From: Kiritimatiellia bacterium
GTDB lineage: Bacteria > Verrucomicrobiota > Kiritimatiellia > JAAZAB01
DNA length: 64,000 nucleotides
Assembly: GCA_028718125.1 (NCBI GenBank)
Contig: JAQUMN010000011.1
Coordinates: 1-64,000, forward strand
Direction: 5' to 3'
The translations under genes and the position numbers were made by a program. Of the stretch, positions 7,672 through 15,837 are shown in pieces; position 1 is the stretch's first letter; each line of letters opens with the position of its first letter. The notes below the pieces were generated by a model. That model saw only the letters and a list, made by a program, of their open reading frames with translations. It was not told the DNA's origin and did not search any database.

Positions 7672-10149
7672 CGCCAGGGCGGACTTGTCAGTAGGAACAA
7701 AGACCAGTTTATCCCCCGCGCGCCGGACTTCGACGCTCTGCGCGGCGCCCAGGCGGCCGGCCAGGATATCTTCGGCCAGCGGGTCCTGCACGAATTTTTC
7801 GACTGCCCGGCGCAGAGGCCGCGCGCCATAGACTTCGTCGAATCCCTTGTCTATCAGGAATGCTTTCGCTTCCGGGCTCAATTGAATTTCGATATGCTTC
7901 GTCGCCATGCGCGTGCGGACTTGCGCCAGTTCCAACTCCAGAATCGACCCCACATCGTCGCGGTTCAGCGGCCGGAACACGATTACATCATCCATGCGAT
8001 TAAAGAGCTCCGGCTTGAAAACACGCTTGGCTTCGTCCAACATCTGGGTCTTCAGCCCATCCACATGGGCGGCAGCCGCGCCGCTCCCAAAGCCCAGGCC
8101 GCCCGTGCCCTTGGCAAACTTGGAACCCAGGTTGGAGGTCATGATGATTATCGTGTTCCGGAAACTTACGCGCCGACCCAGGCTGTCGGTCAGCATGCCC
8201 TCCTCCAATATCTGGAGCAGGATATCCATGACATCCGGATGGGCCTTTTCAATTTCATCGAACAGGACCACGGAATACGGCTTGCGCCGGACTTTTTCGG
8301 TCAACTGCCCGCCCTCCTCGTGACCGATGTAGCCGGGCGGAGAGCCGACCATGCGGGAGACCATGAACTTATCCATGTATTCGGACATGTCGAGCTGGAT
8401 CAAAGCCGCGCGATCGTTAAACATATATTCGGCCAACACCTTGGCCAACAGCGTCTTGCCCACGCCGGTGGGACCGAGAAAAATGAATGAGCCGATCGGC
8501 CGCCGGGGATCCTTAAGATCGGCGCGCGAGCGCCGCAGGGCCCGGGAAATGGCGGCCACCGCCTCGGCCTGGCCGATGATGGATTTCGTCAGTTCCTGCT
8601 CCATATTCAGGAGGCGTCTGGTTTCGCTTTCGTCCAGCCGCGCCAGCGGCACGCCGGTCCAGCGCGAGATTACGGCCATGATCTCGGGTTCCTTCAGGGC
8701 CATTACTTTCTTGTCCTGGGTCTTGTGCCACCGGGCAATGGTCTTGTCGAATTTTTCCCGTTCCACACGCTCCTGGTCGCGCCACTTTGCGGCTTCCTCA
8801 AACTTCTGCGTGCGGATGGCTTCTTCCTTGCGTTGTTTGAGATCGGTAATTTTTTTATCCGCGTTTTTCAGCTTTGGCGGACGGGTCATCAGCGCAATGT
8901 GGACCTTGGCGCCGGCCTCGTCGATCACGTCAATGGCCTTGTCCGGCAGGAAACGGCCGGTGATATAGCGGGCAGAGAGCCGGGCGGCGGCTTCCAGGGC
9001 GGCATCGGTGAATTGGACCTTGTGGTGCGCTTCGTAGCGCGGCCGCAGACCCTTGAGAATCTGGATGGTTTCCTCCACGGTGGGCTCATCCACAATGATT
9101 GTCTGGAAGCGCCGCTCCAGGGCGGAGTCCTTTTCGATGTGTTTGCGGTACTCGTTCATGGTGGTGGCGCCGATGCACTGCAGTTCGCCGCGGGATAGCG
9201 CCGGCTTGATGATGTTGGAGGCGTCCATGGCGCCTTCGGCGGCGCCCGCGCCCACGATGGTGTGCAGTTCGTCCATAAAGAGGATGACGTTTTTCACGCG
9301 GCGCATTTCATCCATCACCGCCTTGATCCGCTCCTCAAACTGACCGCGATACTTGGTGCCCGCTACCATGAGCGCCATATCGAGCACAATGACTTCCTTG
9401 CCGACCAGGAGTTCGGGCACCTCGCCGCCGGCAATCATCTGGGCCAAGCCCTCAACGATGGCGGTTTTGCCGACCCCCGCTTCGCCCAGCAGCACCGGAT
9501 TATTTTTCGTGCGCCGGCAGAGAATCTGGATGACCCGTTTCGTTTCCTCGGAGCGGCCGATTACCGGATCCAGTTTCCCCTGGCGGGCTAACTCCGTCAG
9601 GTTCCGGCCGAACGCCTTCAAGGCCGGGGTCTTGACGGATTGCGGCTTGGCGCTTGCGGCAACACCTTGCGCGGACTGGTCCGCCGGCGCCGCGGCCTCT
9701 TGTCCGGGATCGAAATTGGGGTCCAATTCTTTCAGCACCTCGAGCCGCGCGCGCTCGATATCCACGTTCAAATTTTTCAGCACGCGCGCGGCTACGCCTT
9801 CCTCTTCGCGCAGAAGTCCCAGCAGGATATGTTCCGTGCCAACGTAGCCGTGGTTAAGCGCCTGGGCTTCGATCTTCGCCAAGGCCAGCACTTTCTTGGC
9901 CCGCGGCGTCATGGGCAAGGCGCCGATCGTCTGGGTTTCCGGACCCTGGCCGACGGCTTTCTCAACCTCCAGCCGCAGGATATCCAGGTCCACCCCCATT
10001 TTTTCGAGCACTGTAACCGCCACGCCCTCCCCCAGCGCAATCAGGCTGAGCAGGAGATGCTCGGTGCCGATATACGGGTGATTGAACCGCTCCGCTTCCT
10101 TGCGCGCCAACTGGATCACCTGCTGGGCACGCGGTGTAAATTCATTCAT
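7651..10149 (-). CDS. clpC: ATP-dependent Clp protease ATPase subunit ClpC
   Basis: An 832-residue AAA+ unfoldase that feeds substrates to ClpP. The N-domain has two Clp_N repeats (1-145) containing GTEHLLL (Glu30) and GTEHILL (Glu106), the positions that bind phosphoarginine in Bacillus ClpC. Next come AAA module 1 (Walker A GEAGVGKT), a middle domain with a UVR motif (KRKEEA-like, [12 protein letters not shown]), AAA module 2 (GPTGVGKT) and the ClpB D2-small domain. The ATG has an AGGG ribosome binding site. The gene lies downstream of mcsA-mcsB on the same strand, separated from mcsB by a 177-bp repeat-bearing spacer. The last residues (AEMQNVK) and stop codon are heptad-repeat sequence. 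Confidence 0.96.
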   Translation of the reverse strand: MNEFTPRAQQVIQLARKEAERFNHPYIGTEHLLLSLIALGEGVAVTVLEKMGVDLDILRLEVEKAVGQGPETQTIGALPMTPRAKKVLALAKIEAQALNHGYVGTEHILLGLLREEEGVAARVLKNLNVDIERARLEVLKELDPNFDPGQEAAAPADQSAQGVAASAKPQSVKTPALKAFGRNLTELARQGKLDPVIGRSEETKRVIQILCRRTKNNPVLLGEAGVGKTAIVEGLAQMIAGGEVPELLVGKEVIVLDMALMVAGTKYRGQFEERIKAVMDEMRRVKNVILFMDELHTIVGAGAAEGAMDASNIIKPALSRGELQCIGATTMNEYRKHIEKDSALERRFQTIIVDEPTVEETIQILKGLRPRYEAHHKVQFTDAALEAAARLSARYITGRFLPDKAIDVIDEAGAKVHIALMTRPPKLKNADKKITDLKQRKEEAIRTQKFEEAAKWRDQERVEREKFDKTIARWHKTQDKKVMALKEPEIMAVISRWTGVPLARLDESETRRLLNMEQELTKSIIGQAEAVAAISRALRRSRADLKDPRRPIGSFIFLGPTGVGKTLLAKVLAEYMFNDRAALIQLDMSEYMDKFMVSRMVGSPPGYIGHEEGGQLTEKVRRKPYSVVLFDEIEKAHPDVMDILLQILEEGMLTDSLGRRVSFRNTIIIMTSNLGSKFAKGTGGLGFGSGAAAAHVDGLKTQMLDEAKRVFKPELFNRMDDVIVFRPLNRDDVGSILELELAQVRTRMATKHIEIQLSPEAKAFLIDKGFDEVYGARPLRRAVEKFVQDPLAEDILAGRLGAAQSVEVRRAGDKLVFVPTDKSALAEMQNVK

Positions 10150-10203
10150 GATTCCCTACCCTCTGTTTCTAATGCGATCCTTGCCCACAAGCCAAGAAGA
10201 TCA

Positions 10204-10288
10204 ACCGCGGATTTCACTGATTTCACGGATAAAGAACCGGCTATTCAAATCTTCTCGCTGTTTTCTAATATCCGTGTTATCCGTGGTA
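10204..10288. repeat. nonamer-type inverted repeat between clpC and mcsB
   Basis: The left arm has 9-nt units CGGATTTCA, CTGATTTCA, CGGATAAAG (10204-10233). The right arm (10268-10288), read on the opposite strand, repeats the ACCACGGATAACACGGAT vocabulary. The arms could form a stem in the mcsB-clpC spacer. Confidence 0.55.
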
Positions 10289-10326
10289 AAAAATCTTTGC
10301 CGATGTTGTCTTGTTTTTTAATTTCT

Positions 10327-11388
10327 TCAACCGCGCTTCCCGGAGATAAGCCGCGCACGGATCAGCTTTGCGCGGGCCAAGTCGCGTTTCTCGGCGCCGA
10401 TGATTTTGCCCTCCACCTTTTGCAGGTGGCCCGGCTGAATCAGCAGGAACAGTTCGTCAATCATGGACGCGGACCATTCTCGCAGCAGTCCCAGTTCAAT
10501 GCCCAGGCGCAGGGCGGACAGCATATCCAGCGTTTCCTTGGAGTTCAGCAGGCAGGCATGGGTTAAAATTCCGCAGGCCCGCCCGACGTGATCCCTCAGC
10601 GAAATTTCCTTCTGCTGGATCAGCCGCGCTTTTGCATGCTTCTCGTGCTCTTCGATTTCCAGGACAATTTGTTCCAGCCGGCTGATAATGGTGTCTTCGG
10701 CTTCACCGAGCGTGGTCTGGTTGGAAATCTGGAACATGTTGCCCGCCGCATCCGTGCCTTCACCCCATAGCCCGCGCACGGCCAGGCCGATCTTGTTGAC
10801 CCCCTTGATAATCGGGTTGATCTCGTTCATCAGCACCAGGCCCGGCAGATGCAACATGACGCTTGCGCGCATGCCGGTGCCGACGTTGGTCGGACAGGCC
10901 GTCAGGTACCCCATCCGCGCCGAAAACGCGTAACGCACCTTCTGTTCCAGGTCGGTATCAATGCCGTCAATCGTATGCCACAATCCGCGCAAGCTCAACC
11001 CGGGCGACATGACCTGCATGCGGATGTGGTCCTCCTCGTTGACCATGATGGCCACGGTCTCATCGGCCTTGAAAACCAGTCCGCTGCCCCGCCCCTTCTC
11101 CGCCAAGTCGCGGCTGATGAGATGGCGTTCGACCAGAATGTCCTTGTCTACCCGGCTCAGGCCTTCCATTTCCAGCGCAACCGGCGGCATACACCCCGGC
11201 AGGGCTTCCAGGATCGGCCGCAGTTCCTGCCATAGACGCAGCGACTCCTCCTCGCCGGCCCATCCCGGGAAAGCGACGCCTTCCAGGTTGCGGGCCAGCC
11301 GCACCCGGCTGCTGACCATAACGCCCGTGGGAGCGCCGAGCTTCAGCCAGGCGCTGGGGTTCTTGAGCAATTCATCGACAACTTTCAT
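10327..11388 (-). CDS. mcsB: protein arginine kinase McsB
   Basis: A 353-residue kinase of the phosphagen-kinase fold that phosphorylates arginines in proteins, marking them for ClpC. Visible motifs are SSRVRLARNL near the N-terminus, CPTNVGTGMRASVMLHLP in the catalytic core, and RDLARA at about 335-340. The last matches the RDXXRA phosphoarginine-sensing motif of Firmicute McsB. The ATG at 11388 overlaps the mcsA stop as ATGA, so the genes are translationally coupled. An alternative upstream start would lie inside mcsA. All diagnostic parts are present, so activity is likely. Confidence 0.95.
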   Translation of the reverse strand: MKVVDELLKNPSAWLKLGAPTGVMVSSRVRLARNLEGVAFPGWAGEEESLRLWQELRPILEALPGCMPPVALEMEGLSRVDKDILVERHLISRDLAEKGRGSGLVFKADETVAIMVNEEDHIRMQVMSPGLSLRGLWHTIDGIDTDLEQKVRYAFSARMGYLTACPTNVGTGMRASVMLHLPGLVLMNEINPIIKGVNKIGLAVRGLWGEGTDAAGNMFQISNQTTLGEAEDTIISRLEQIVLEIEEHEKHAKARLIQQKEISLRDHVGRACGILTHACLLNSKETLDMLSALRLGIELGLLREWSASMIDELFLLIQPGHLQKVEGKIIGAEKRDLARAKLIRARLISGKRG

Positions 11389-11918
11389 TCTCTTTCCATG
11401 GCCGGCCGGGAGCGCGCCGAGGGAACTTTTTTGACACACTGCTGAATCTGGTCGCGCAGGCGGGCCGCTTCCTCGTATTGTTCGGCGGCAATGGCTGTCT
11501 CCAATTTCTGGCGCAAGACGGTCAGAGACGGGAGCAGTCCGGCTTTAGCCGTCGTCTTGACGTCATGATGCGCCGGCACTTTGCCCACATGCTGGTTGCC
11601 CTTGTGCATGGCTTCCAGCAAGGGCTTTAATTCTTCGGCAAACGTGTCGTAACAGGCCTGACATCCCAGGCGCGATGTTTTCTTGAAGTCCGAGATCCGC
11701 ATGTGGCAGAGCGCACAGGCTACGTCCCTTTCTTTCGCCGCAGACTCCCTTTGCGCCCCCAGCCCAAGCATAACGTCCGAGAAGGCCGCTGGATTATTGA
11801 CATCCAGCCCCTTGGCGGCGGCGCAGGCCTCGCAGAGATGCATCTTTTTGACGACATCGTTCACCATCTCCGTCCAGTGCACCGTCGCCATCTTCTTGCC
11901 GCATGTTTCACACATCAT
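11385..11918 (-). CDS. mcsA: McsA, zinc-finger activator of McsB
   Basis: A 177-residue protein with four CxxC pairs (CETC, CEAC, CALC, CQAC) that form two zinc modules. A C-terminal UVR motif follows (LRQKLETAIAAEQYEEAARLRDQI in pieces). It activates and delivers the arginine kinase McsB. The start is taken as the ATG at 11918. A TTG two codons earlier is also in frame, and no ribosome binding site is visible because an octamer repeat tract lies just upstream. It overlaps mcsB by four bases. No ctsR repressor gene is next to it, unlike in Bacillus. Confidence 0.92.
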   Translation of the reverse strand: MMCETCGKKMATVHWTEMVNDVVKKMHLCEACAAAKGLDVNNPAAFSDVMLGLGAQRESAAKERDVACALCHMRISDFKKTSRLGCQACYDTFAEELKPLLEAMHKGNQHVGKVPAHHDVKTTAKAGLLPSLTVLRQKLETAIAAEQYEEAARLRDQIQQCVKKVPSARSRPAMERE

Positions 11919-11930
11919 AAGCAATTTAAT

Positions 11931-12078
11931 GATTCAGCGAATCAGTGATTGAGCGATTGAGGAGCAGAATACATATCCATAGCATTCCGTCCTTCTTAAA
12001 TCGCTCAATCTCCGAATCGCTGAATCAATCACTTTCTTTCATTTAATCACTCAATCTCTAAATCGCTCAATTTCTTCA
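11931..12078. repeat. octamer repeats in inverted arms between ilvE and mcsA
   Basis: The left arm (11931-11962) has 8-nt units GATTCAGC, GAATCAGT, GATTGAGC, GATTGAGG. The right arm (11998-12078) carries the same vocabulary on the other strand and reaches the ilvE stop codon (12078-12076). The arms are complementary enough for a long imperfect stem. Confidence 0.7.
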
Positions 12079-12942
12079 AATCGGCGTGCCGTTCCGCGCG
12101 GCGAACGCGCGAAACCGCGTGGTCAGCGCCAGCGTCTTCGCCCCGGGCTTGCCGCCGCCGATGGTGCGCCGGTCCATTTTGATCACGCTGATTATTTCCG
12201 CGGCCGTCCCGGTCAGAAACATTTCATCCGCGTTATACAGATCGTAGCGGGTCAGCACGCACTCGCGCACGTCCATGCCGGCCTGTTGGGCCAGATCCAT
12301 GACGACATTGCGGGTAACCCCTTCGAGGGCGCCGCAACTGACGGGCGGCGTCAGCAGCTGGTTGCCCTTGATGATGAATATATTGTCGCCGGACGCCTCG
12401 GCCACGAAACCCTGCTGGTTGAGCATGACAACCTCTTCCACGCCGGCATTGATGGCCTCGATCTTGGCCATAATGTTGTTCAGGTAGTTCAGGCTCTTGA
12501 CACAAGGGCTCAGGGATTCCGTATGGTTCCGGATCGTTCCCGAGGTCACCACCTGCAGGCCATGCGCATACAGTTCCTGCGGATAGAGCTGAATATTGGC
12601 GGCGATGATGATCACCTGCCCCTTCTTGCAGGTGTAGGGATTTAGCCCCAGCGTACCCACCCCGCGCGTCACCACCAGGCGCACATAGCCGTTCATGGTG
12701 TCATTGGCCTTGCAGGTCTTGACCACGGCCGCGATCAATCCAGTCTTGCTCATGGGGATTTCGAGCGCTATGGCCAGGGCCGACCGGTACAGGCGGTCGA
12801 TATGGGCATCGAGCATGAAAACTCGCCCGTTATAAGAGCGAATCCCCTCGAATACGCCGTCCCCATACAGCAATCCGTGGTCGAAAACGGATATTTTTGC
12901 GTCTTTTTCGGGCACTAACTTACCGTTCAAATAGATTTTCAT
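12076..12942 (-). CDS. ilvE: branched-chain amino acid aminotransferase
   Basis: A 288-residue fold-type IV PLP aminotransferase for the last step of Val/Leu/Ile synthesis or the first step of their breakdown. Family motifs are FDHGLLYGDGVFEGIR near the N-terminus, VKSLNYLNNI with the likely PLP lysine, and EASGDNIFI followed by the phosphate-binding GVTRNVV. The ATG at 12942 has a very strong GGAGGGGAG ribosome binding site. The longer open frame upstream is repeat sequence. D-amino-acid transaminase is a less likely alternative because the motifs fit IlvE better. Confidence 0.9.
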   Translation of the reverse strand: MKIYLNGKLVPEKDAKISVFDHGLLYGDGVFEGIRSYNGRVFMLDAHIDRLYRSALAIALEIPMSKTGLIAAVVKTCKANDTMNGYVRLVVTRGVGTLGLNPYTCKKGQVIIIAANIQLYPQELYAHGLQVVTSGTIRNHTESLSPCVKSLNYLNNIMAKIEAINAGVEEVVMLNQQGFVAEASGDNIFIIKGNQLLTPPVSCGALEGVTRNVVMDLAQQAGMDVRECVLTRYDLYNADEMFLTGTAAEIISVIKMDRRTIGGGKPGAKTLALTTRFRAFAARNGTPI

Positions 12943-13036
12943 CTGATGTTCTCCCCTCCATCTGGCCAGGCTGGCCAGATTCCTTTCCGTCACAACAACA
13001 TGAATAATTAGCATACACCCATTTGCAAAAAATGCA

Positions 13037-13106
13037 AGTGAAAGACGGCCCGACAGTGAAAGACGGCCCGCGCAAACCGGACTGTTTATCAACCGGACTG
13101 TTTATC
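13037..13106. repeat. two adjacent 16-bp tandem duplications
   Basis: AGTGAAAGACGGCCCG occurs at 13037-13052 and 13055-13070. AACCGGACTGTTTATC occurs at 13075-13090 and 13091-13106. Both pairs are perfect and lie in the intergenic region between divergent ilvE and the flavoprotein gene, so they could be paired operators or simple duplications. Confidence 0.8.
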
Positions 13107-13176
13107 ATTGACAAGCGCATCACGGTTTAATTCAATACATGAATTTCGCCTTGACCAAGTATACAGGAAAGACACG

Positions 13177-14115
13177 ATGCATTTAATTCTGCACAGGGAG
13201 CAGCTCTCCGCCGACGTCGTGCTCATGCGGCTGGCCGCGCCGCTGATCGCGGAAGAACGCAAGCCGGGCCAGTTCGTGATCGTTCAACTCGACAGCAAAT
13301 ATGGCGAGCGCATCCCGCTGACCATCGCCGATGCCGACACTCAGGAAGGCTCGATCACCATTATTTTTCAGGTCGTCGGCCTAACCACCCAGCGCCTGGC
13401 CGCCCTGCGCGAGGGCGAGGCGATCGAAAACCTGGTCGGTCCGCTAGGGTGTCCGACGCACATCGACAAATTCGGCACGGTTGTCTGCATCGGCGGCGGA
13501 ATCGGCGTGGCGCCCATGTTTCCCATCGCCCAGGGCATGAAGCGCGCCGGCAACAAGGTTATCATCATCATGGGCGCGCGCAACAAGAGCCTGCTGATCC
13601 TCGAGGAGCGCATGCGGGCCCTGGCGGATGAATTGATTATATGCACGGATGACGGGTCCTACGGGCGCAAAGCGCTCGTCACGGCGCCCCTTAAGGAATT
13701 GTGCGAGCGCACGCCTAAACCGAACCTGGCCGTGGCCATCGGGCCGCCCATTATGATGAAGTTCTGCGCGGAAACCACGCGCCCTTACGGAGTCCCCACG
13801 GTTGTTTCGCTCAATACGATCATGGTGGATGGCACGGGCATGTGCGGAGGATGCCGGGTTACGGTCGGGGGTAAGACCCGTTTCGTCTGCGTGGACGGCC
13901 CGGAATTCGACGGACACCTGGTTGATTTCGACAACATGATGAAGCGCCTGCGGGCTTACAAAAAACAGGAAGACGAGGCCCGTGAACACTGTCGGCTGGA
14001 ACAGGCGATCGAAGACCGACGGCGGACGGCTGATGAGAAGAAGCAAACGCCCAACGTCGAATTAAAAACGAAGAACCAAGAACGCGGAACTAATCCGTCT
14101 TCCATCAACCATTAA
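13177..14115 (+). CDS. FAD/NAD-binding ferredoxin-NADP reductase-like subunit (NfnA/SudB type)
   Basis: A 312-residue member of the dihydroorotate-dehydrogenase-electron-transfer / sulfide-dehydrogenase beta family. It has an FAD domain (RIPLTIADAD), an NAD domain (CIGGGIGVAPMFPI) and a cysteine cluster for [2Fe-2S] (GMCGGCRVTVGGKTRFVC). Together with the next gene it resembles NfnAB, the electron-bifurcating NADH-dependent ferredoxin:NADP oxidoreductase. It could also be the small partner of a glutamate-synthase-like protein. The ATG at 13177 follows AGGAAAG. Residues from about 279 onward (RRRTADEKKQTPNVELK..) are encoded by heptad repeats and are not part of the enzyme fold. Confidence 0.88.
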   Translation: MHLILHREQLSADVVLMRLAAPLIAEERKPGQFVIVQLDSKYGERIPLTIADADTQEGSITIIFQVVGLTTQRLAALREGEAIENLVGPLGCPTHIDKFGTVVCIGGGIGVAPMFPIAQGMKRAGNKVIIIMGARNKSLLILEERMRALADELIICTDDGSYGRKALVTAPLKELCERTPKPNLAVAIGPPIMMKFCAETTRPYGVPTVVSLNTIMVDGTGMCGGCRVTVGGKTRFVCVDGPEFDGHLVDFDNMMKRLRAYKKQEDEAREHCRLEQAIEDRRRTADEKKQTPNVELKTKNQERGTNPSSINH

Positions 14116-14116
14116 C
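14011..14116 (+). repeat. heptad repeat tract encoding the C-terminus of the NfnA-like protein
   Basis: Units include AAGACCG, ACGGCGG, ACGGCTG, then AAGCAAAC (14041-14048), CCAACGTCGAA, AAGAACC, AAGAACG. The reading frame of the upstream gene runs through the tract to a stop at 14113-14115, adding about 34 low-complexity residues. Confidence 0.7.
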
Positions 14117-14124
14117 TATTTCCG

Positions 14125-14142
14125 CCGAAGGCGGATCCGCCT
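14125..14142. repeat. palindrome CCGAAGGCGGATCCGCCT, copy 1
   Basis: An 18-nt sequence identical to 21343-21360, containing the 14-bp perfect palindrome AGGCGGATCCGCCT. Here it lies just upstream of the glutamate-synthase-like start. Confidence 0.75.
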
Positions 14143-14169
14143 ATGGCGGGAACCATTGACCATTCTTTC

Positions 14170-15672
14170 ATGAACACGCATCTGACCAAAGACCAGTTGA
14201 AGGCGGAAGCCGCTCGGCAGTTAAAGGAGCTTGCCGCGCGGGTCGAGCCGCTCAAGCCCAAAGACCGCCTTAAAATTCCCGTGCAGGCAATGCCTTCCCA
14301 AGACCCCGCCGTGCGCCGAGGCAACATTGAGGAAGTGGCCCTGGGCTATTCGCCGGAGCAGGCGCGCCTGGAAGCCCAACGTTGTTTCCAATGCAAGAAC
14401 GCGCCTTGCATCGAGGGCTGTCCGGTGCGGATTGATATCCCCGCCTTCGTGCGCGCAATGGCCGAAGGCCAGGTCAAGAAAGCTATTGACATCATAAAGC
14501 GCAACAGCCTGCTGCCCTCGGTCTGCGGTCGCGTGTGCCCGCAGGAAGTGCAATGCCAGGCACCCTGCACGGTGGGCCGCACCCTCAAGGACGTTGGCCG
14601 GGCCGTATCTATCGGCCGGCTGGAGCGTTTCGCAGCCGACTGGGAGCGCGCGCAGGGCGCCCCGGATATTCCGCCGGTCAAGCCGCCAACGGGCAAAAAA
14701 GTGGCCGTGATCGGGAGCGGTCCGGCCGGCATCACCGTGGCCGCGGACGTGCGGCGCGAGGGTCATGCGGTTACCCTGTTCGAGGCCTTTCAAAAGCCCG
14801 GCGGCGTCATGGTCTACGGCATCCCCGAGTTCCGGTTGCCCAAGCTCATCGTGCAGAAGGAAATTGACACGCTCACGGCCATGGGCGTCAAGCTGGTCAC
14901 CAATTTTGTGGTTGGCCGGACGCGGTCGCTCCAGGACCTGATGATCAAGGATAAATTTGACGCCGTCTTCATCGGCACCGGCGCGGGCCTGCCGAAGTTC
15001 ATGAATATCGAGGGCGAGAACCTGGTGGGCGTGTTCTCGGCCAACGAGTACCTGACCCGCGCCAATCTGATGCGGGCCTATGATTTCGGCCACGCCCAGA
15101 CGCCGATCTTCCGGTCGCACAAAGTGGCCGTGCTGGGCGGCGGAAATGTCGCCATGGACTCGGCGCGCATGGCGGTGCGCCTGGGCGCGGAAGAGGTGCA
15201 TCTGGTCTATCGGCGCACGGAGGTGGAAATGCCCGCCCGGGTCGAGGAAGTGGCCCACGCCAAGGAGGAAGGCGTCGTGTTTCACCTGCTCCAGAATGCC
15301 AAGCGCATCATGGGCAACGAGCAGGGCTGTGTCACCGGCATGGAATGCCTGAAATACCAACTCGGCGAACCCGATGCCTCAGGCCGGCGCCGGCCAGTGG
15401 AAATTCCCGGCAGCGAGTTTATCATGCCGGTGGATACGGTGATCGTGGCCATCGGCAACGAATCCAATCCCCTGATCAAGCAGACCACCACCGGCCTCGA
15501 AACGGACAAATGGGGCCATATCATCGTGGACGCGGACGGGAAGACGTCGTTAGACCGCGTTTATGCCGGGGGCGACATCGTGCTGGGAGCGGCCACGGTC
15601 ATATTGGCCATGGGCGAAGGCCGGCGCGCCGCGGCTTCCATTAATCGGTTGCTGGCGGAGTCACCCGCATAA
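14170..15672 (+). CDS. gltA: NADPH-dependent glutamate synthase small-subunit-like flavoprotein (GltA/NfnB)
   Basis: A 500-residue FAD/[4Fe-4S] oxidoreductase. The N-terminal cysteine clusters CFQCKNAPCIEGCP and CGRVCPQEVQCQAPC bind iron-sulfur centres. FAD- and NADPH-binding Rossmann motifs follow (VAVIGSGPAGIT and AVLGGGNVAMDSARMA), with the closing GGDIVLGAATVILAMG. Paired with the preceding NfnA-like gene, it probably forms an Nfn-type transhydrogenase. No large glutamate synthase subunit is nearby. The start is uncertain: ATG 14143 and ATG 14170 are both in frame and both follow repeat sequence. I chose 14170 because the residues after it look like folded protein. Confidence 0.9.
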   Translation: MNTHLTKDQLKAEAARQLKELAARVEPLKPKDRLKIPVQAMPSQDPAVRRGNIEEVALGYSPEQARLEAQRCFQCKNAPCIEGCPVRIDIPAFVRAMAEGQVKKAIDIIKRNSLLPSVCGRVCPQEVQCQAPCTVGRTLKDVGRAVSIGRLERFAADWERAQGAPDIPPVKPPTGKKVAVIGSGPAGITVAADVRREGHAVTLFEAFQKPGGVMVYGIPEFRLPKLIVQKEIDTLTAMGVKLVTNFVVGRTRSLQDLMIKDKFDAVFIGTGAGLPKFMNIEGENLVGVFSANEYLTRANLMRAYDFGHAQTPIFRSHKVAVLGGGNVAMDSARMAVRLGAEEVHLVYRRTEVEMPARVEEVAHAKEEGVVFHLLQNAKRIMGNEQGCVTGMECLKYQLGEPDASGRRRPVEIPGSEFIMPVDTVIVAIGNESNPLIKQTTTGLETDKWGHIIVDADGKTSLDRVYAGGDIVLGAATVILAMGEGRRAAASINRLLAESPA

Positions 15673-15790
15673 GTAGCCACAACAAGGCACAAGATTCACA
15701 AACAGGAAAGCCAAAGAACCATGATTTAATATCTGGCTCATATGCCTTATTATTGTATCTGGCGTCTCTTGTGCATTTTTGTGGCAAAAA
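15673..15790. repeat. possible degenerate CACAA-type repeats
   Basis: Directly after the stop codon, irregular units ending in CACAA recur on the plus strand (GCCACAA, GGCACAA, TTCACAA). Complementary units (TTGTGCATTTTTGTGGC) lie near 15770. The spacing is looser than in the heptad tracts, so this is only a tentative call. Confidence 0.3.
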
Positions 15791-15837
15791 TATTTTTCGT
15801 TTGATCGACACAACCATAACGACCAAGAAACTTGACC

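Noticed and set aside
14221-15360. A 379-codon minus-strand open frame
   Set aside because: It is antisense to the iron-sulfur flavoprotein gene, and its composition (His/Arg/Gly-rich) is typical of a GC-rich shadow frame.
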